Made by a program: the position numbers and the translations under genes. From positions 2,033,666 through 2,097,665 of the forward strand of contig JAIZWK010000001.1 of the NCBI GenBank assembly GCA_021498095.1: a DNA stretch of 64,000 nucleotides, written 5' to 3'. This stretch comes from Candidatus Harpocratesius repetitus. Lineage in GTDB: Archaea; Asgardarchaeota; Lokiarchaeia; Sigyniarchaeales; Promethearchaeaceae. Of this stretch, positions 28,031-36,084 are shown piece after piece (within the stretch, counting starts at the first letter, position 1; each line of letters opens with the position of its first letter). The notes below the pieces were generated by a model that ran no database searches, had not been told where the DNA came from, and saw nothing but the letters and a program-made list of their open reading frames with translations.

Positions 28031-28714
28031 CTAAATTAGATCTAATGCGATTTCCGAGAGTACAAGCATATGGTTTACTACAGTCCATGAATTCAACGTG
28101 TGATTTCCCCATGAAATTGGGGTTGCTGAGAGCCTTTGGATTTCTGTAGAAAAATTCCCTTTTTGGAAACCTCCGATTAAAAAAACCACATCTTGAGATA
28201 TTTTCACAAATTTTCCAATTAGTTCTTGAATCTCATTAAAAGATTTGCTCGGTCCTTTTTCAGTTAAAAGGAAGACTCTATCTGAAGAAAAATTCGAGGA
28301 AATCCAGTTATTGAATGAATCTTTATGTTGTGAAATCAAATAAGGTTTCTTAGGAGGAATATGTCCTAATTCTAGCAGCTGAGCAATCAAACCTTTGAAT
28401 CGCAGATAGTCTCTTGGACAACGCATAGCAGAATCTATTAAGAAAAATCCAGAAGGACACTGAAAATGGAGTTGTAAATTTCCATGTATATTTAAAGGAG
28501 ATCCTAAACAATCAAGAAGAAAGTGATGTAAAATATCTGGTCGACCTCTTTTTTGTGCATCAGGTAACTGATTCATGGTAGAATGATGCAGAGCGACATC
28601 TAATAATAGAGCTGCTTTTCCCAATTTTTGATGATTTCGATAGAAGCTAGGTGTTTTTCTTAAATTTTTTGGAACTAATTCGATAGCAGTGTCTACAAGG
28701 ATAAAATGAATCAT
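28031..28714 (-). CDS. nep1: Nep1/EMG1 16S rRNA pseudouridine-N1-methyltransferase
   Basis: The 227-residue protein matches the Nep1 family throughout: RGRPDILHHFLLDCLGSPLN (about 62-81), the CPRDYLRFKGLIAQLL segment (about 114-129) and a C-terminal SPOUT knot region with VVFLIGGFQKGNF. Nep1 methylates N1 of a pseudouridine in the small-subunit rRNA and assists ribosome assembly, and is shared by archaea and eukaryotes. It forms a same-strand cluster with rpr2 and yhbY upstream (39-bp gap to rpr2). Fragments of this gene lie at 21032, 21505 and 27838. Confidence 0.92.
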   Translation of the reverse strand: MIHFILVDTAIELVPKNLRKTPSFYRNHQKLGKAALLLDVALHHSTMNQLPDAQKRGRPDILHHFLLDCLGSPLNIHGNLQLHFQCPSGFFLIDSAMRCPRDYLRFKGLIAQLLELGHIPPKKPYLISQHKDSFNNWISSNFSSDRVFLLTEKGPSKSFNEIQELIGKFVKISQDVVFLIGGFQKGNFSTEIQRLSATPISWGNHTLNSWTVVNHMLVLSEIALDLI

Positions 28715-28753
28715 TTCAGGATTTCACTCTTGGAATTTAATTGGTAATAGGAT

Positions 28754-29203
28754 TTAATTGGTAATAGAATTTAATTTATTTCCAGATTTTTTAGAGTTTT
28801 TTGAATTTTGACTTTTTATATCTTTTCCATTGATCCAGCGAAGATTGCGACAAGCGGGGCCCTTAAATAAATAACGGGTTGTATGACCGCAATCTAAACA
28901 AGTTACAGTTAAGTAACTGGCATAATTCTTAATATGCCCTATCCTATATCGAACATTGTAACCAATTCGTAACCAATGTTTACAAGAATGACACACTTTA
29001 TGATGATATTCAAGAGGGAATCTTATTTTAGTTGCCATAGCTAGTTTTCTGGCAAGTTGAATATACCGATGAGCTAACATAGAATTTTCAGGGAAAATTT
29101 CATCTGCCATTTTGACCAATTCATGAATTCGTTCAAGAGCGGCTTGTTTCATAAGTTTCTGCCGTTTCATGCGCTTAGAATAAAAGCGTTTAGATTTTCC
29201 CAT
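28754..29203 (-). CDS. rnp4: RNase P protein component 4 (Rpr2/Rpp21)
   Basis: The 149-residue protein has the Rpr2 pattern: an N-terminal helical pair (RIHELVKMADEIFPENSML, then ARKLAMATKIRFPLEYHHKV) followed by a zinc ribbon with C-x2-C in VCHSCKHWL and C-x2-C in TCLDCGHTTRY. It binds Rpp29 and the specificity domain of RNase P RNA to help cut the 5' leader of pre-tRNAs. Its position between yhbY and nep1 is a well-known archaeal arrangement. The last 35 residues are Lys/Asn/Ser-rich and probably disordered. Confidence 0.92.
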   Translation of the reverse strand: MGKSKRFYSKRMKRQKLMKQAALERIHELVKMADEIFPENSMLAHRYIQLARKLAMATKIRFPLEYHHKVCHSCKHWLRIGYNVRYRIGHIKNYASYLTVTCLDCGHTTRYLFKGPACRNLRWINGKDIKSQNSKNSKKSGNKLNSITN

Positions 29204-29224
29204 TATTAATTATCTCCAAAAAGG

Positions 29225-29977
29225 TTAAGATTTTCTATTATTTGAATGGGATCCTTTTTTTGAACGTGATTGAGGTCGTTTGGAACGATTGTCACCAAAT
29301 TTTCGCATATTCTTTCGAAGTGGATTTTTATTATTAGGTCTATTTTGATTTTGCCCTTTTCGAGAGGATTTTTGAGAGAATTTTGGAGAAGATTTTGGAG
29401 AAGATTTTTTGTAAGACTTTTTTATTACATGTTGAACCTTTTCTGGCTTAATTTGTGAAATCAAAGGTGATTTAGGTTGCGCTGAAGTATCTATTGATGC
29501 ATTTCCATAAATTTCATCACTGGCTGCATCTATTTGCGCAAGAAGTTCTTCATCATCATAATCAATAAATTCAGGTTCTTCCGGTTCATCATTATCATTG
29601 TTTTCATCAGATTTATATGCTTTTTCTTCATTTTTTGGTTCTTTATCATGATTTGAATCTAGTTTTTCTTGTTTTACATGTTGTTTTCGCATTATTCGGT
29701 ATTTCTTAGGTATTTGCACACCATGGACTGCCCGTTTAGATATAACAGCGGTAAATCCTCGAACATCTAAAACATAAATTCCCAGTTGTTGAATAAGATA
29801 TTCTAAAAAGTAATCCACTCCGTATGTGTGGGCAATATCCTTTAGAATTTTGATTTTTAACAACTTATTCGTTTTAAAAAGCTCTGTGATATGAATAAGC
29901 ATGTTTGGGGTAATTCCATTTTTTCCGATAATAACGTGTGCCCGATTTTGTAAGGTGGTTTGAAATTCTTCGTTCAT
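29225..29977 (-). CDS. CRS1-YhbY domain RNA-binding protein with long basic tail
   Basis: Residues 1-90 match the YhbY/CRM fold, with HVIIGKNGITPNMLIHI, LKIKIL and YVLDVRGFTAVIS. The motif G-K-N-G corresponds to the conserved G-x-x-G loop. Beyond residue 95 the chain becomes an acidic segment (KNEEKAYKSDENNDNDEPEE) and then a Lys/Ser/Arg-rich tail to residue 250, much longer than the ~100-residue bacterial YhbY. YhbY proteins associate with the large subunit during assembly. The gene is the first of the yhbY-rpr2-nep1 cluster. Part of it was copied to 21341-21440. Confidence 0.85.
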   Translation of the reverse strand: MNEEFQTTLQNRAHVIIGKNGITPNMLIHITELFKTNKLLKIKILKDIAHTYGVDYFLEYLIQQLGIYVLDVRGFTAVISKRAVHGVQIPKKYRIMRKQHVKQEKLDSNHDKEPKNEEKAYKSDENNDNDEPEEPEFIDYDDEELLAQIDAASDEIYGNASIDTSAQPKSPLISQIKPEKVQHVIKKSYKKSSPKSSPKFSQKSSRKGQNQNRPNNKNPLRKNMRKFGDNRSKRPQSRSKKGSHSNNRKS

Positions 29978-30047
29978 TACTCGTCATTAAATTCTATGAA
30001 GCATGATGGATAAATTTTTGGAGTAAAAGATAAAAATAAGGAAATTG

Positions 30048-31640
30048 GGCTATTTTTAATAACGAAGGATCAATTCACTGACATATCGGTTTGATTTTTT
30101 TTGCCCCAATTTTCGTTTAATTGAAATAGTCGTTTAATTCCTGAATTATTCCACTCATTAAAGAGAATTTTTGGGCTAAATAGGTGCGGAACAATGGTAA
30201 TTCCTAAGATTTCTGGGTTATTTCGATAAATAATATATGCCCGAAGTCGCTGTTCTAAAACCTCAGGTGTTTTAGGACCTGTTAAATGCACACGAGTCTC
30301 AATCACACTATTTATATTCTCCGCTAGATTATTTGATATAGACTTGTGCCAAAATAAGTCTTGTGTTTCCCTAATAGCAGCTGCAACTGCGGGAAGCACA
30401 TCTTTTGCCAGTTTGAGAGTTTTATGAAAAAGGTCAATTTTTGCATATCCCCGTTTTCCTCTGTCAAAAACTTTAAAAAGTCCTTTCCGCCTCCGCTTCA
30501 TTTTTGGTTTTGGATTTTTTCTTTGTTTTCCTTGCCCGTTTTTCACTCCTTTTGGTCTTCCCCGTTTTTTTGATATTGACACACTCAAATCATCTTCATT
30601 CACTAGGTAAAAGTATTCTTTCTTCCCCCATTTTTTAAAAAAATCGGTTTTAACACCTATTTTGGTAGTTATTCGCTTTTTCTTTTCATAGTCTATATGC
30701 CAAATAACGGCTTTATCATAGGGTTTTTTATGTTTATGAATTACTAAGGTAATATTACGCATCAAATTCTTGCTCATTGTTTGTGTAGCACCCCATGCAT
30801 CGGCAGTAACTATTTTTATCGGCAATTTTATATTTCGATTCGCTTCCTCAAAAACTTCACGGATGTCTTTTTCGTTCCTCGTTTTTGAAACCTTTATTCC
30901 GAGGATTTTATGAGTAGTATAACCCGTGAACATGATAATATAAAACGGTACACCGTTTATCCGAATGAAAGTTTCATCTGCTGCAACCGCAGTATCATTC
31001 GTTAATTCTACAACCAGATTTTTCAATCCTTGCAGATCTGAAATTGTTTTCTCAATCTTAGAACGCAAATAGCAGATAAGGGCATCGGAAACCCCATATT
31101 TTTCAGCTATTGCACTCTGACTGATTTTTCCTTTCATGATTTCTTTTGTCATCTTTCCGAGCATGCAGTCAAGCACTTCTTTGACACCTCCAGATGTAGT
31201 CAAGGCAAATTGTCGGGCAGTATTGTGCGTTTTATTGAATAAGCATGCAGGATTTTTACACTGATAATATTGAACTCTTCTACCTTTCCGTTTATGAGTG
31301 CCACATGGTCCAACGACAGCGGAACGACATTCTGGGCACAAAACAGGTATTATTTCCAGTAATTCCTCCCTTCTATCTTCGATATTGATGTACAATGGCT
31401 CGAATAATGGAGGATATTCTTTTTTAGGGCGTCCTACCATAGGATAACACATGATTAATGTGATTTAAACATTTCCAAAATATCGGTTTACGAACTGACT
31501 TGAAATAGATGCTTAAGGTAGTGTACGCTTTGCTCATAAATTTCAACTAAGTTGCCAAAAATAAATATTTGAAAGATAATTTGGAAATAATTTAAAAAAT
31601 ATGGCTTCTCTTAATTGATCCTTTATCCTTAAAAATAGTC
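30048..31640 (-). mobile_element. Full-length insertion sequence copy 1 (about 1.59 kb)
   Basis: The ends are GGCTATTTTTAATAACGAAG (left) and CTTTATCCTTAAAAATAGTC (right), forming imperfect inverted repeats of about 28 bp that include AAGGATCAATT. Target duplication GGAAATTG is present at 30040-30047 and 31641-31648. It carries one intact transposase gene on the minus strand with a ~190-bp leader. Length and gene are the same as in copy 2 at 58281-59872. The 8-bp duplication and DDE-type enzyme suggest an IS6/ISH6-like mechanism, but the family was not established. Confidence 0.92.
30070..31452 (-). CDS. DDE transposase with N-terminal zinc ribbon (IS copy 1)
   Basis: The 460-residue enzyme has a zinc ribbon near residues 38-70 (VLCPECRSAVVG then QCKNPAC) and a helix-turn-helix-like part (ISQSAIAEKYGVSDALICYL). 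A DDE core follows, with D in ADETFIRING, D in VTADAWGATQT and E in NNLAENINSVIETR. A basic linker (KKRGRPKGVKNGQGKQRKN) is inserted before the glutamate. The frame is intact. Copy 2 differs at scattered residues (for example KPRT-region and C-terminal changes), so the two are separate insertions and not an assembly repeat. Confidence 0.9.
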   Translation of the reverse strand: MCYPMVGRPKKEYPPLFEPLYINIEDRREELLEIIPVLCPECRSAVVGPCGTHKRKGRRVQYYQCKNPACLFNKTHNTARQFALTTSGGVKEVLDCMLGKMTKEIMKGKISQSAIAEKYGVSDALICYLRSKIEKTISDLQGLKNLVVELTNDTAVAADETFIRINGVPFYIIMFTGYTTHKILGIKVSKTRNEKDIREVFEEANRNIKLPIKIVTADAWGATQTMSKNLMRNITLVIHKHKKPYDKAVIWHIDYEKKKRITTKIGVKTDFFKKWGKKEYFYLVNEDDLSVSISKKRGRPKGVKNGQGKQRKNPKPKMKRRRKGLFKVFDRGKRGYAKIDLFHKTLKLAKDVLPAVAAAIRETQDLFWHKSISNNLAENINSVIETRVHLTGPKTPEVLEQRLRAYIIYRNNPEILGITIVPHLFSPKILFNEWNNSGIKRLFQLNENWGKKNQTDMSVN

Positions 31641-31740
31641 GGAAATTGTTAAAATTTTCTTTGTTTTCTGCCTTTCTTTAGAATTTTAAAAGTATTATGA
31701 TTTTATTGTAGGGCTTTTGTAATATTGTATTTTTGTAATT

Positions 31741-32223
31741 TTAATTTTTAGGTTGTTGACCAAACCAATTTTCAAATTTATCCAACCACTGATTGATTAT
31801 TAATCGAAATCGATCAAAAGTAGGTTTAATAAGAGAATAGTGGATGAAATTTCCTTTTTTCCAACCTTGAATTAATCCTGCTAGTTCCAATTTCTTTAAG
31901 TCCCTCGAAACTGCTGGTTGAGATTTTTGTAATAATGCTTCGAACTCACAAGAGCACATATCAGATTTTGATAAAGCTTCTAGAATCATTAATCGATCAA
32001 AATTCGAGAGCACATCAAAAATCGAGCGAATTTTTTGTAAATCTGGATTTTTCCTTATCTGTTCAGATTTTCTTTGAAGATTTCGATAATGAGAAATCGA
32101 ATCCTTAATATCGCCACAATTTCCTAGAATATTGCAAATTCTTATTTCAAATGGTGTCAATTCATCTGAATCTGGAGGGGAAATATCCTTCGTGGGCATT
32201 GTATTATTTTGATAAAATATCAA
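31741..32223 (-). CDS. arsR: ArsR-family winged-helix repressor
   Basis: The 160-residue protein has an ArsR-type winged helix-turn-helix: IFDVLSNFDRLMILEAL, then the metal-box-like SDMCSCEFEALLQKSQPAVSRDLKKLELAGLI and wing GWKKGNFIHYSL. The C-x-C in the helix before the recognition helix (E-x-C-x-C-E/D type) is where arsenite is bound in classical ArsR. It is divergently transcribed from the Acr3 gene across 98 bp, the standard arrangement in which arsenite lifts repression. An N-terminal extension of about 55 residues is unusual. Confidence 0.88.
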   Translation of the reverse strand: MIFYQNNTMPTKDISPPDSDELTPFEIRICNILGNCGDIKDSISHYRNLQRKSEQIRKNPDLQKIRSIFDVLSNFDRLMILEALSKSDMCSCEFEALLQKSQPAVSRDLKKLELAGLIQGWKKGNFIHYSLIKPTFDRFRLIINQWLDKFENWFGQQPKN

Positions 32224-32321
32224 AATTACTTATAAATATTATGTTCACGAATATATATAACAATTCTTAAATATTAATAACAATTATTGAATACACATAA
32301 TCATACTATTTTTTTGAAAGT

Positions 32322-33455
32322 ATGAAAGATTTTAGTGGGGCAATTATGCTAGAAAATTCGAATTTAATCTCTAATACAGAAATAGATAAAAATATAATTC
32401 AAGCACAACAAATTGATAAAGAAAAAAAACTCAGTTTTTTTGAGAAATTTTTGGTTTTGTGGATTCCAATTTGTATGATACTAGGAATTTTACTATCGGA
32501 ATATACAAATTTAAGCACAGCGATCGATTCTTGGTCAATTCGTGGAATTTCTATTCCAATTGGAATTTGTTTATTTCTGATGATGTATCCTGCAGTGTTG
32601 AATCTACGTGCTTCTGAATTGAAAAAGCTTAAGGATAATCCAAAACCAATTATATTAACGCTCTTTTCAAATTGGATAGTTGCACCTTTAGTTGGATTTG
32701 CTTTGGCAAAATTGTTTTTGGGAGATAACGATCAATTGTTTGTGGCTGTAATTTTGCTCAGTTCTAGCCCGTGCACAGCAATGGTACTAGTTTGGGGTTC
32801 CATGGCTCATGGAAATCAAGAACAAAATGTAGTAAACACCAGCTTAAATACCATATCCATCATGATTTTTTACGCTCCACTGGTTGCATTTCTCACTGGA
32901 ATACAAGATATTGATGTTGATCGGGTTAGTTTAGCCATTTCAGTTTTAGTATTTATTGGTTTACCGATAATATTAGGTATCTTGACACGTAAAATTATAA
33001 TTCCAAGAAAAGGAGAAGCATGGTTTAATGACGTTTATCGCCCAATTTTAGGTAAAATTTCAATTATTGCATTGTTAACAACTTTGATTATTCTATTCGC
33101 CTTGAATGGTAATACATTGTTAAAAAATCCACAGTATTTGCTGCTGATTTCAATTCCCTTATTACTTGGATTCGTAATAGTTGTAGGATTTAATGTTCTA
33201 ATCACAAAATTATTTAGATTAAAATATCGCGAAGCAGTGTTAACAGTAATTATTGGATCATCCAGTCATTTTGAAATAGCAATAGCTACTGCAATTTCTG
33301 CATATGGGGTTGGTTCATTAGCTGCATTAGGAACAACCATGGGTTTATTCTGGGAAATTCCAGTAATGCTTAGTTTAGTCTATTTCGGTCGTTATTTAGG
33401 GAAAAAGCATTTCTGGCCACCAAATACTCCCGTTAAAAGTGAAAGTAAAGAATGA
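32322..33455 (+). CDS. acr3: Arsenite efflux permease, ACR3 family
   Basis: The 377-residue protein has about ten hydrophobic helices with ACR3 landmarks: ILLSSSPCTAMVLVWGSMAHGN, which holds the conserved Cys used for As(III) translocation, and the late segment FEIAIATAISAYGVGSLAALGT. It exports arsenite using the proton gradient. About 45 extra residues at the N-terminus are hydrophilic, and translation could begin at the internal Met of AIMLENSNL. It pairs with the divergent ArsR gene. Confidence 0.92.
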   Translation: MKDFSGAIMLENSNLISNTEIDKNIIQAQQIDKEKKLSFFEKFLVLWIPICMILGILLSEYTNLSTAIDSWSIRGISIPIGICLFLMMYPAVLNLRASELKKLKDNPKPIILTLFSNWIVAPLVGFALAKLFLGDNDQLFVAVILLSSSPCTAMVLVWGSMAHGNQEQNVVNTSLNTISIMIFYAPLVAFLTGIQDIDVDRVSLAISVLVFIGLPIILGILTRKIIIPRKGEAWFNDVYRPILGKISIIALLTTLIILFALNGNTLLKNPQYLLLISIPLLLGFVIVVGFNVLITKLFRLKYREAVLTVIIGSSSHFEIAIATAISAYGVGSLAALGTTMGLFWEIPVMLSLVYFGRYLGKKHFWPPNTPVKSESKE

Positions 33456-33527
33456 AACTATTCACACTTTTCACATTAATCACACTATTCAAATTAATAC
33501 TTTTCCTTCTATTCAAAGTGAATAGTT
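33456..33527 (+). terminator. Inverted repeat after acr3
   Basis: AACTATTCAC (33456-33465) and GTGAATAGTT (33518-33527) form a perfect 10-bp inverted repeat just after the acr3 stop codon. The loop between has CACACT/CACATTAATCACACT-like short repeats. It might be a 3'-end hairpin; a protein-binding site is also possible. Confidence 0.35.
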
Positions 33528-33711
33528 AAGCTAAATATCTATTTAGAAGTGGAAAAAAGACAAAATAAATACTATTGTTAATTAAACATTCATGCTTCAT
33601 TTGCTAATTCAGTGTAAAGAATTCAGAAATAATGTAAGTAATTTTTGCGAAAAGTTTTCAATATTTCTATATCTTTTAGACAATTCAAATGAATTCATTT
33701 TGAATTTTATA

Positions 33712-34227
33712 TCACATGATTTGATTTAAAGTGCGGGTCCATCTCTTTAAATCTGATAAACGAAATCTATGTACTTTTTCCCAAAATTTTATAGCTCGTC
33801 TGACGTCCTTTTTACTAAAAAATCCTTCATTCACAAGAAAGATACAAAAATCAGGCAAAAAAATAGCTTTCTTATTAATACTTAATGCTGCAGCATTTAA
33901 CGCGCCATCATCTGATATGAGAACACTTGATTCTTGAATTAGAGATAATAAAAGGGTTTGATCTGCAATATCAAAATCTTCAAAAAAAGGAAAATTTTGA
34001 ATCATTTGCTCGAGTTCTTTATCTTCAACAGGGAATATATAACAATTAGTTGGAGGAAAAAAATGGTCTAAGTTATAATACACCCATTCACTAAGAACAT
34101 CTTGAGTGATACAAATTCGAAAAAATTTCAATACATGCCTTAAATCAATTATCTTGTAATTGTAAAGTTCACGAATATGATTTAACGCACAAGTATCAAG
34201 CAAAAAAAACATTACCATCTTTTTCAT
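33712..34227 (-). CDS. PIN-domain ribonuclease (VapC-like toxin)
   Basis: The 171-residue protein shows the four acidic positions of PIN nucleases: D11 in FLLDTCALN, E47 in DVLSEWV, D89 in FDIADQTLL and D106 in LISDDGALN. These coordinate metal ions for RNA cleavage. It starts 4 bp after the stop of the antitoxin-like gene, the usual VapBC order. Length is slightly more than the ~130-140 residues of typical VapC because of C-terminal helices. Confidence 0.82.
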   Translation of the reverse strand: MKKMVMFFLLDTCALNHIRELYNYKIIDLRHVLKFFRICITQDVLSEWVYYNLDHFFPPTNCYIFPVEDKELEQMIQNFPFFEDFDIADQTLLLSLIQESSVLISDDGALNAAALSINKKAIFLPDFCIFLVNEGFFSKKDVRRAIKFWEKVHRFRLSDLKRWTRTLNQIM

Positions 34228-34231
34228 TATC

Positions 34232-34573
34232 CTATTTTGATGATTTGCTTTTTTTTAGAAATTCAGTTGTTTTTAGGCTCATGGCAATTTCTAGGGATTT
34301 TTCAGTCAATTCATCAGGAATTTTCTCTTCTGCACCCCTTCGAGTCCATTCTTTGAGAAATTCTGAGCCATTAAGTCCAGAAATCTTCCATGCTTTTTTT
34401 CTATTAATTTTTCCTTCTTGAAGAAGTTTGAAGGCTAAATCAACTCGTTCATGAGAGATAATGCGAAATATATTATGTTTAACAAACTCAGTTATAGTTA
34501 ATCCTCGATTATGAGCAAGTAATTGCAAGATATGTTTTTCTTCTTCAGAAATTCGAAAATTTATTTGTCCCAT
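34232..34573 (-). CDS. Antitoxin-like protein with N-terminal ribbon-helix-helix
   Basis: The 113-residue protein begins GQINFRISEEEKHILQLLAH, a typical ribbon strand plus helix. Next comes GLTITEFVKHNIF as the second helix of a ribbon-helix-helix DNA-binding domain. The C-terminal part (ALKLLQ-type AFKLLQEGKINRKKAWKISG) resembles UPF0175 antitoxins, which pair with PIN toxins. Its stop is 4 bp from the PIN start, supporting co-translation. It would neutralise the toxin and autoregulate the operon. Confidence 0.75.
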   Translation of the reverse strand: MGQINFRISEEEKHILQLLAHNRGLTITEFVKHNIFRIISHERVDLAFKLLQEGKINRKKAWKISGLNGSEFLKEWTRRGAEEKIPDELTEKSLEIAMSLKTTEFLKKSKSSK

Positions 34574-34751
34574 AGATTTCCACTATACAAAAGATAAATT
34601 TAATATTTAAATAATTGGATAGCTTTGTATATCAGATAAAAAATAATAAATCATTTTATTTTAAAATAGTAAAGATTAGTGTTTTAAAGAAGAAAAATGA
34701 TAATATAACTTTAAATTAAAAGAATTAAGATTTTTCGATGAAGAGATGAAG

Positions 34752-35972
34752 TTATATCCATTTCCAGACAGGTTTTATAATTATTTTTTTATTTTCATAT
34801 TTTACTTCATCTTCATCATCATAGGTCAATATTAAACCTTCATTAAGATTAAACTTAATTAGGGCTTCAATTAATCCATCAAATTCTCTTTTCATATTAT
34901 TTTCATTTAATTCATAGCATACTTGAATTGCCAAAGTTATTTTTTCTTTTTCTTTGATTACAAAGTCACATTCACCATTTTCTTTAAAATAGAAAATTTT
35001 TTTATTTCTTCTTTTTAATTCTTGAAAAACTAAGTTTTCGAGCATTCTTCCGTGATCAGCTGAGAATGAAATTGAATTTGCTCTGGTTAATCCATTATCT
35101 ATTGAGTAAACCTTTTTTGGATTAACCAATTGTTTTTTTAGAGAATAACTGAATCTTGAAATTGTAAATAATAGATAACTTTCTTCAAAATAAGAAATAA
35201 AAGATATTATTGTATTAATAGAACCTGCGTGGAATATTTTTTTAAGGTTGTTAAAAGAAAATTCTTTTCCTACATTTGTTAGTAAATAAATTCCTAATTC
35301 TATTATTAGTTTGGATTCTCTAATCCCATATCTTGCGACTATATCTCTTAAAACAATATCGTTAAAAAGTTCTTGAAGAATTTGTTCATTCTCTAATTTT
35401 AGAAATTCAGGAAAACCTCCATTTTTTAAGTAATAATCAAAAGAAGCAATATTGCTGTCTTTATTTAAGAATTGGAGCATTTCTCGATAAGAAAAGGGAA
35501 ATAATTCATATCTTAAGTGTCTACCTGTAAGTTTTGTTCCTAATTCTTTACTAAGTAGTGATGCATTTGATCCTGTTATCACAAATTTCTTTCCTTGATC
35601 TAACCTTGATCTAACAAAAATCTCCCATTGCTGAATATTTTGAATTTCATCTAAAAAATAATATTCTGATTCTCCATATTCTTTAATATATATCTCATCA
35701 AGTTTTTGAAAATCTGAATTATCAAAGCTTAAAAGGCGCGTATCTTCGAAGTTCATATAATAAAAGTTAGGTAATTCTTTCATAAGTTGAATTAATAATG
35801 TGCTTTTACCACATCTCCGTATTCCTGATATTACTAGTGCAAAATTCTTATTTATTGTAATATCATTTAATATTTCTCTTTTTATGCCAAAATCATATTT
35901 TGAAAGATTATCTTTTTGAGATTTAACTATTTCTTTCAAAGTTTTTTTTAAAATCATATTAAAATAAACCAA
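34752..35972 (-). CDS. AAA_14/DUF4143 ATPase
   Basis: The 406-residue protein has Walker A GIRRCGKST (G50-T58), Walker B YYFLDEIQNI (about 104-113), sensor-like FVITGSNASLLSKE and the family motif LTGRHLRYELFPFSYREM. The C-terminal DUF4143 domain contains VFQELKRRNKKIFYFKENGECDFVI with a nuclease-like E-x-D-F-V-I. Such ATPases are abundant in archaea, expand by transfer, and may act on DNA or as part of mobile or toxin-like units. It is divergent from the TIR-Nudix gene across a 112-bp space filled with four tandem repeats. Confidence 0.88.
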   Translation of the reverse strand: MVYFNMILKKTLKEIVKSQKDNLSKYDFGIKREILNDITINKNFALVISGIRRCGKSTLLIQLMKELPNFYYMNFEDTRLLSFDNSDFQKLDEIYIKEYGESEYYFLDEIQNIQQWEIFVRSRLDQGKKFVITGSNASLLSKELGTKLTGRHLRYELFPFSYREMLQFLNKDSNIASFDYYLKNGGFPEFLKLENEQILQELFNDIVLRDIVARYGIRESKLIIELGIYLLTNVGKEFSFNNLKKIFHAGSINTIISFISYFEESYLLFTISRFSYSLKKQLVNPKKVYSIDNGLTRANSISFSADHGRMLENLVFQELKRRNKKIFYFKENGECDFVIKEKEKITLAIQVCYELNENNMKREFDGLIEALIKFNLNEGLILTYDDEDEVKYENKKIIIKPVWKWI

Positions 35973-35984
35973 TTAAAGGCATTT

Positions 35985-36076
35985 AAAAGTTTTCATTATC
36001 AATGAACAAAAGTTTTCAATGATAATGAACAAAAGTTTTCAATAGCAATGAATAAAAATTTCTTTTATTAATAAAC
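35985..36076. repeat. Four 23-bp tandem repeats in a divergent promoter region
   Basis: Units start at 35985, 36008, 36031 and 36054. The first three read AAAAGTTTTCAWTR-type starts followed by ATGAAC/ATGAAT ends; the fourth is more diverged (AAAAATTTCTTTTATTAATA and on). The spacing of 23 bp is about two helical turns, as expected for stacked operator sites. They fill the space between the AAA_14 ATPase and the TIR-Nudix gene, so they could regulate both. Confidence 0.8.
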
Positions 36077-36084
36077 AATATTTT

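Noticed and set aside
35985..36076. The 23-bp repeats as a CRISPR array
   Set aside because: The repeats are directly adjacent with no spacers, and no cas gene is present.
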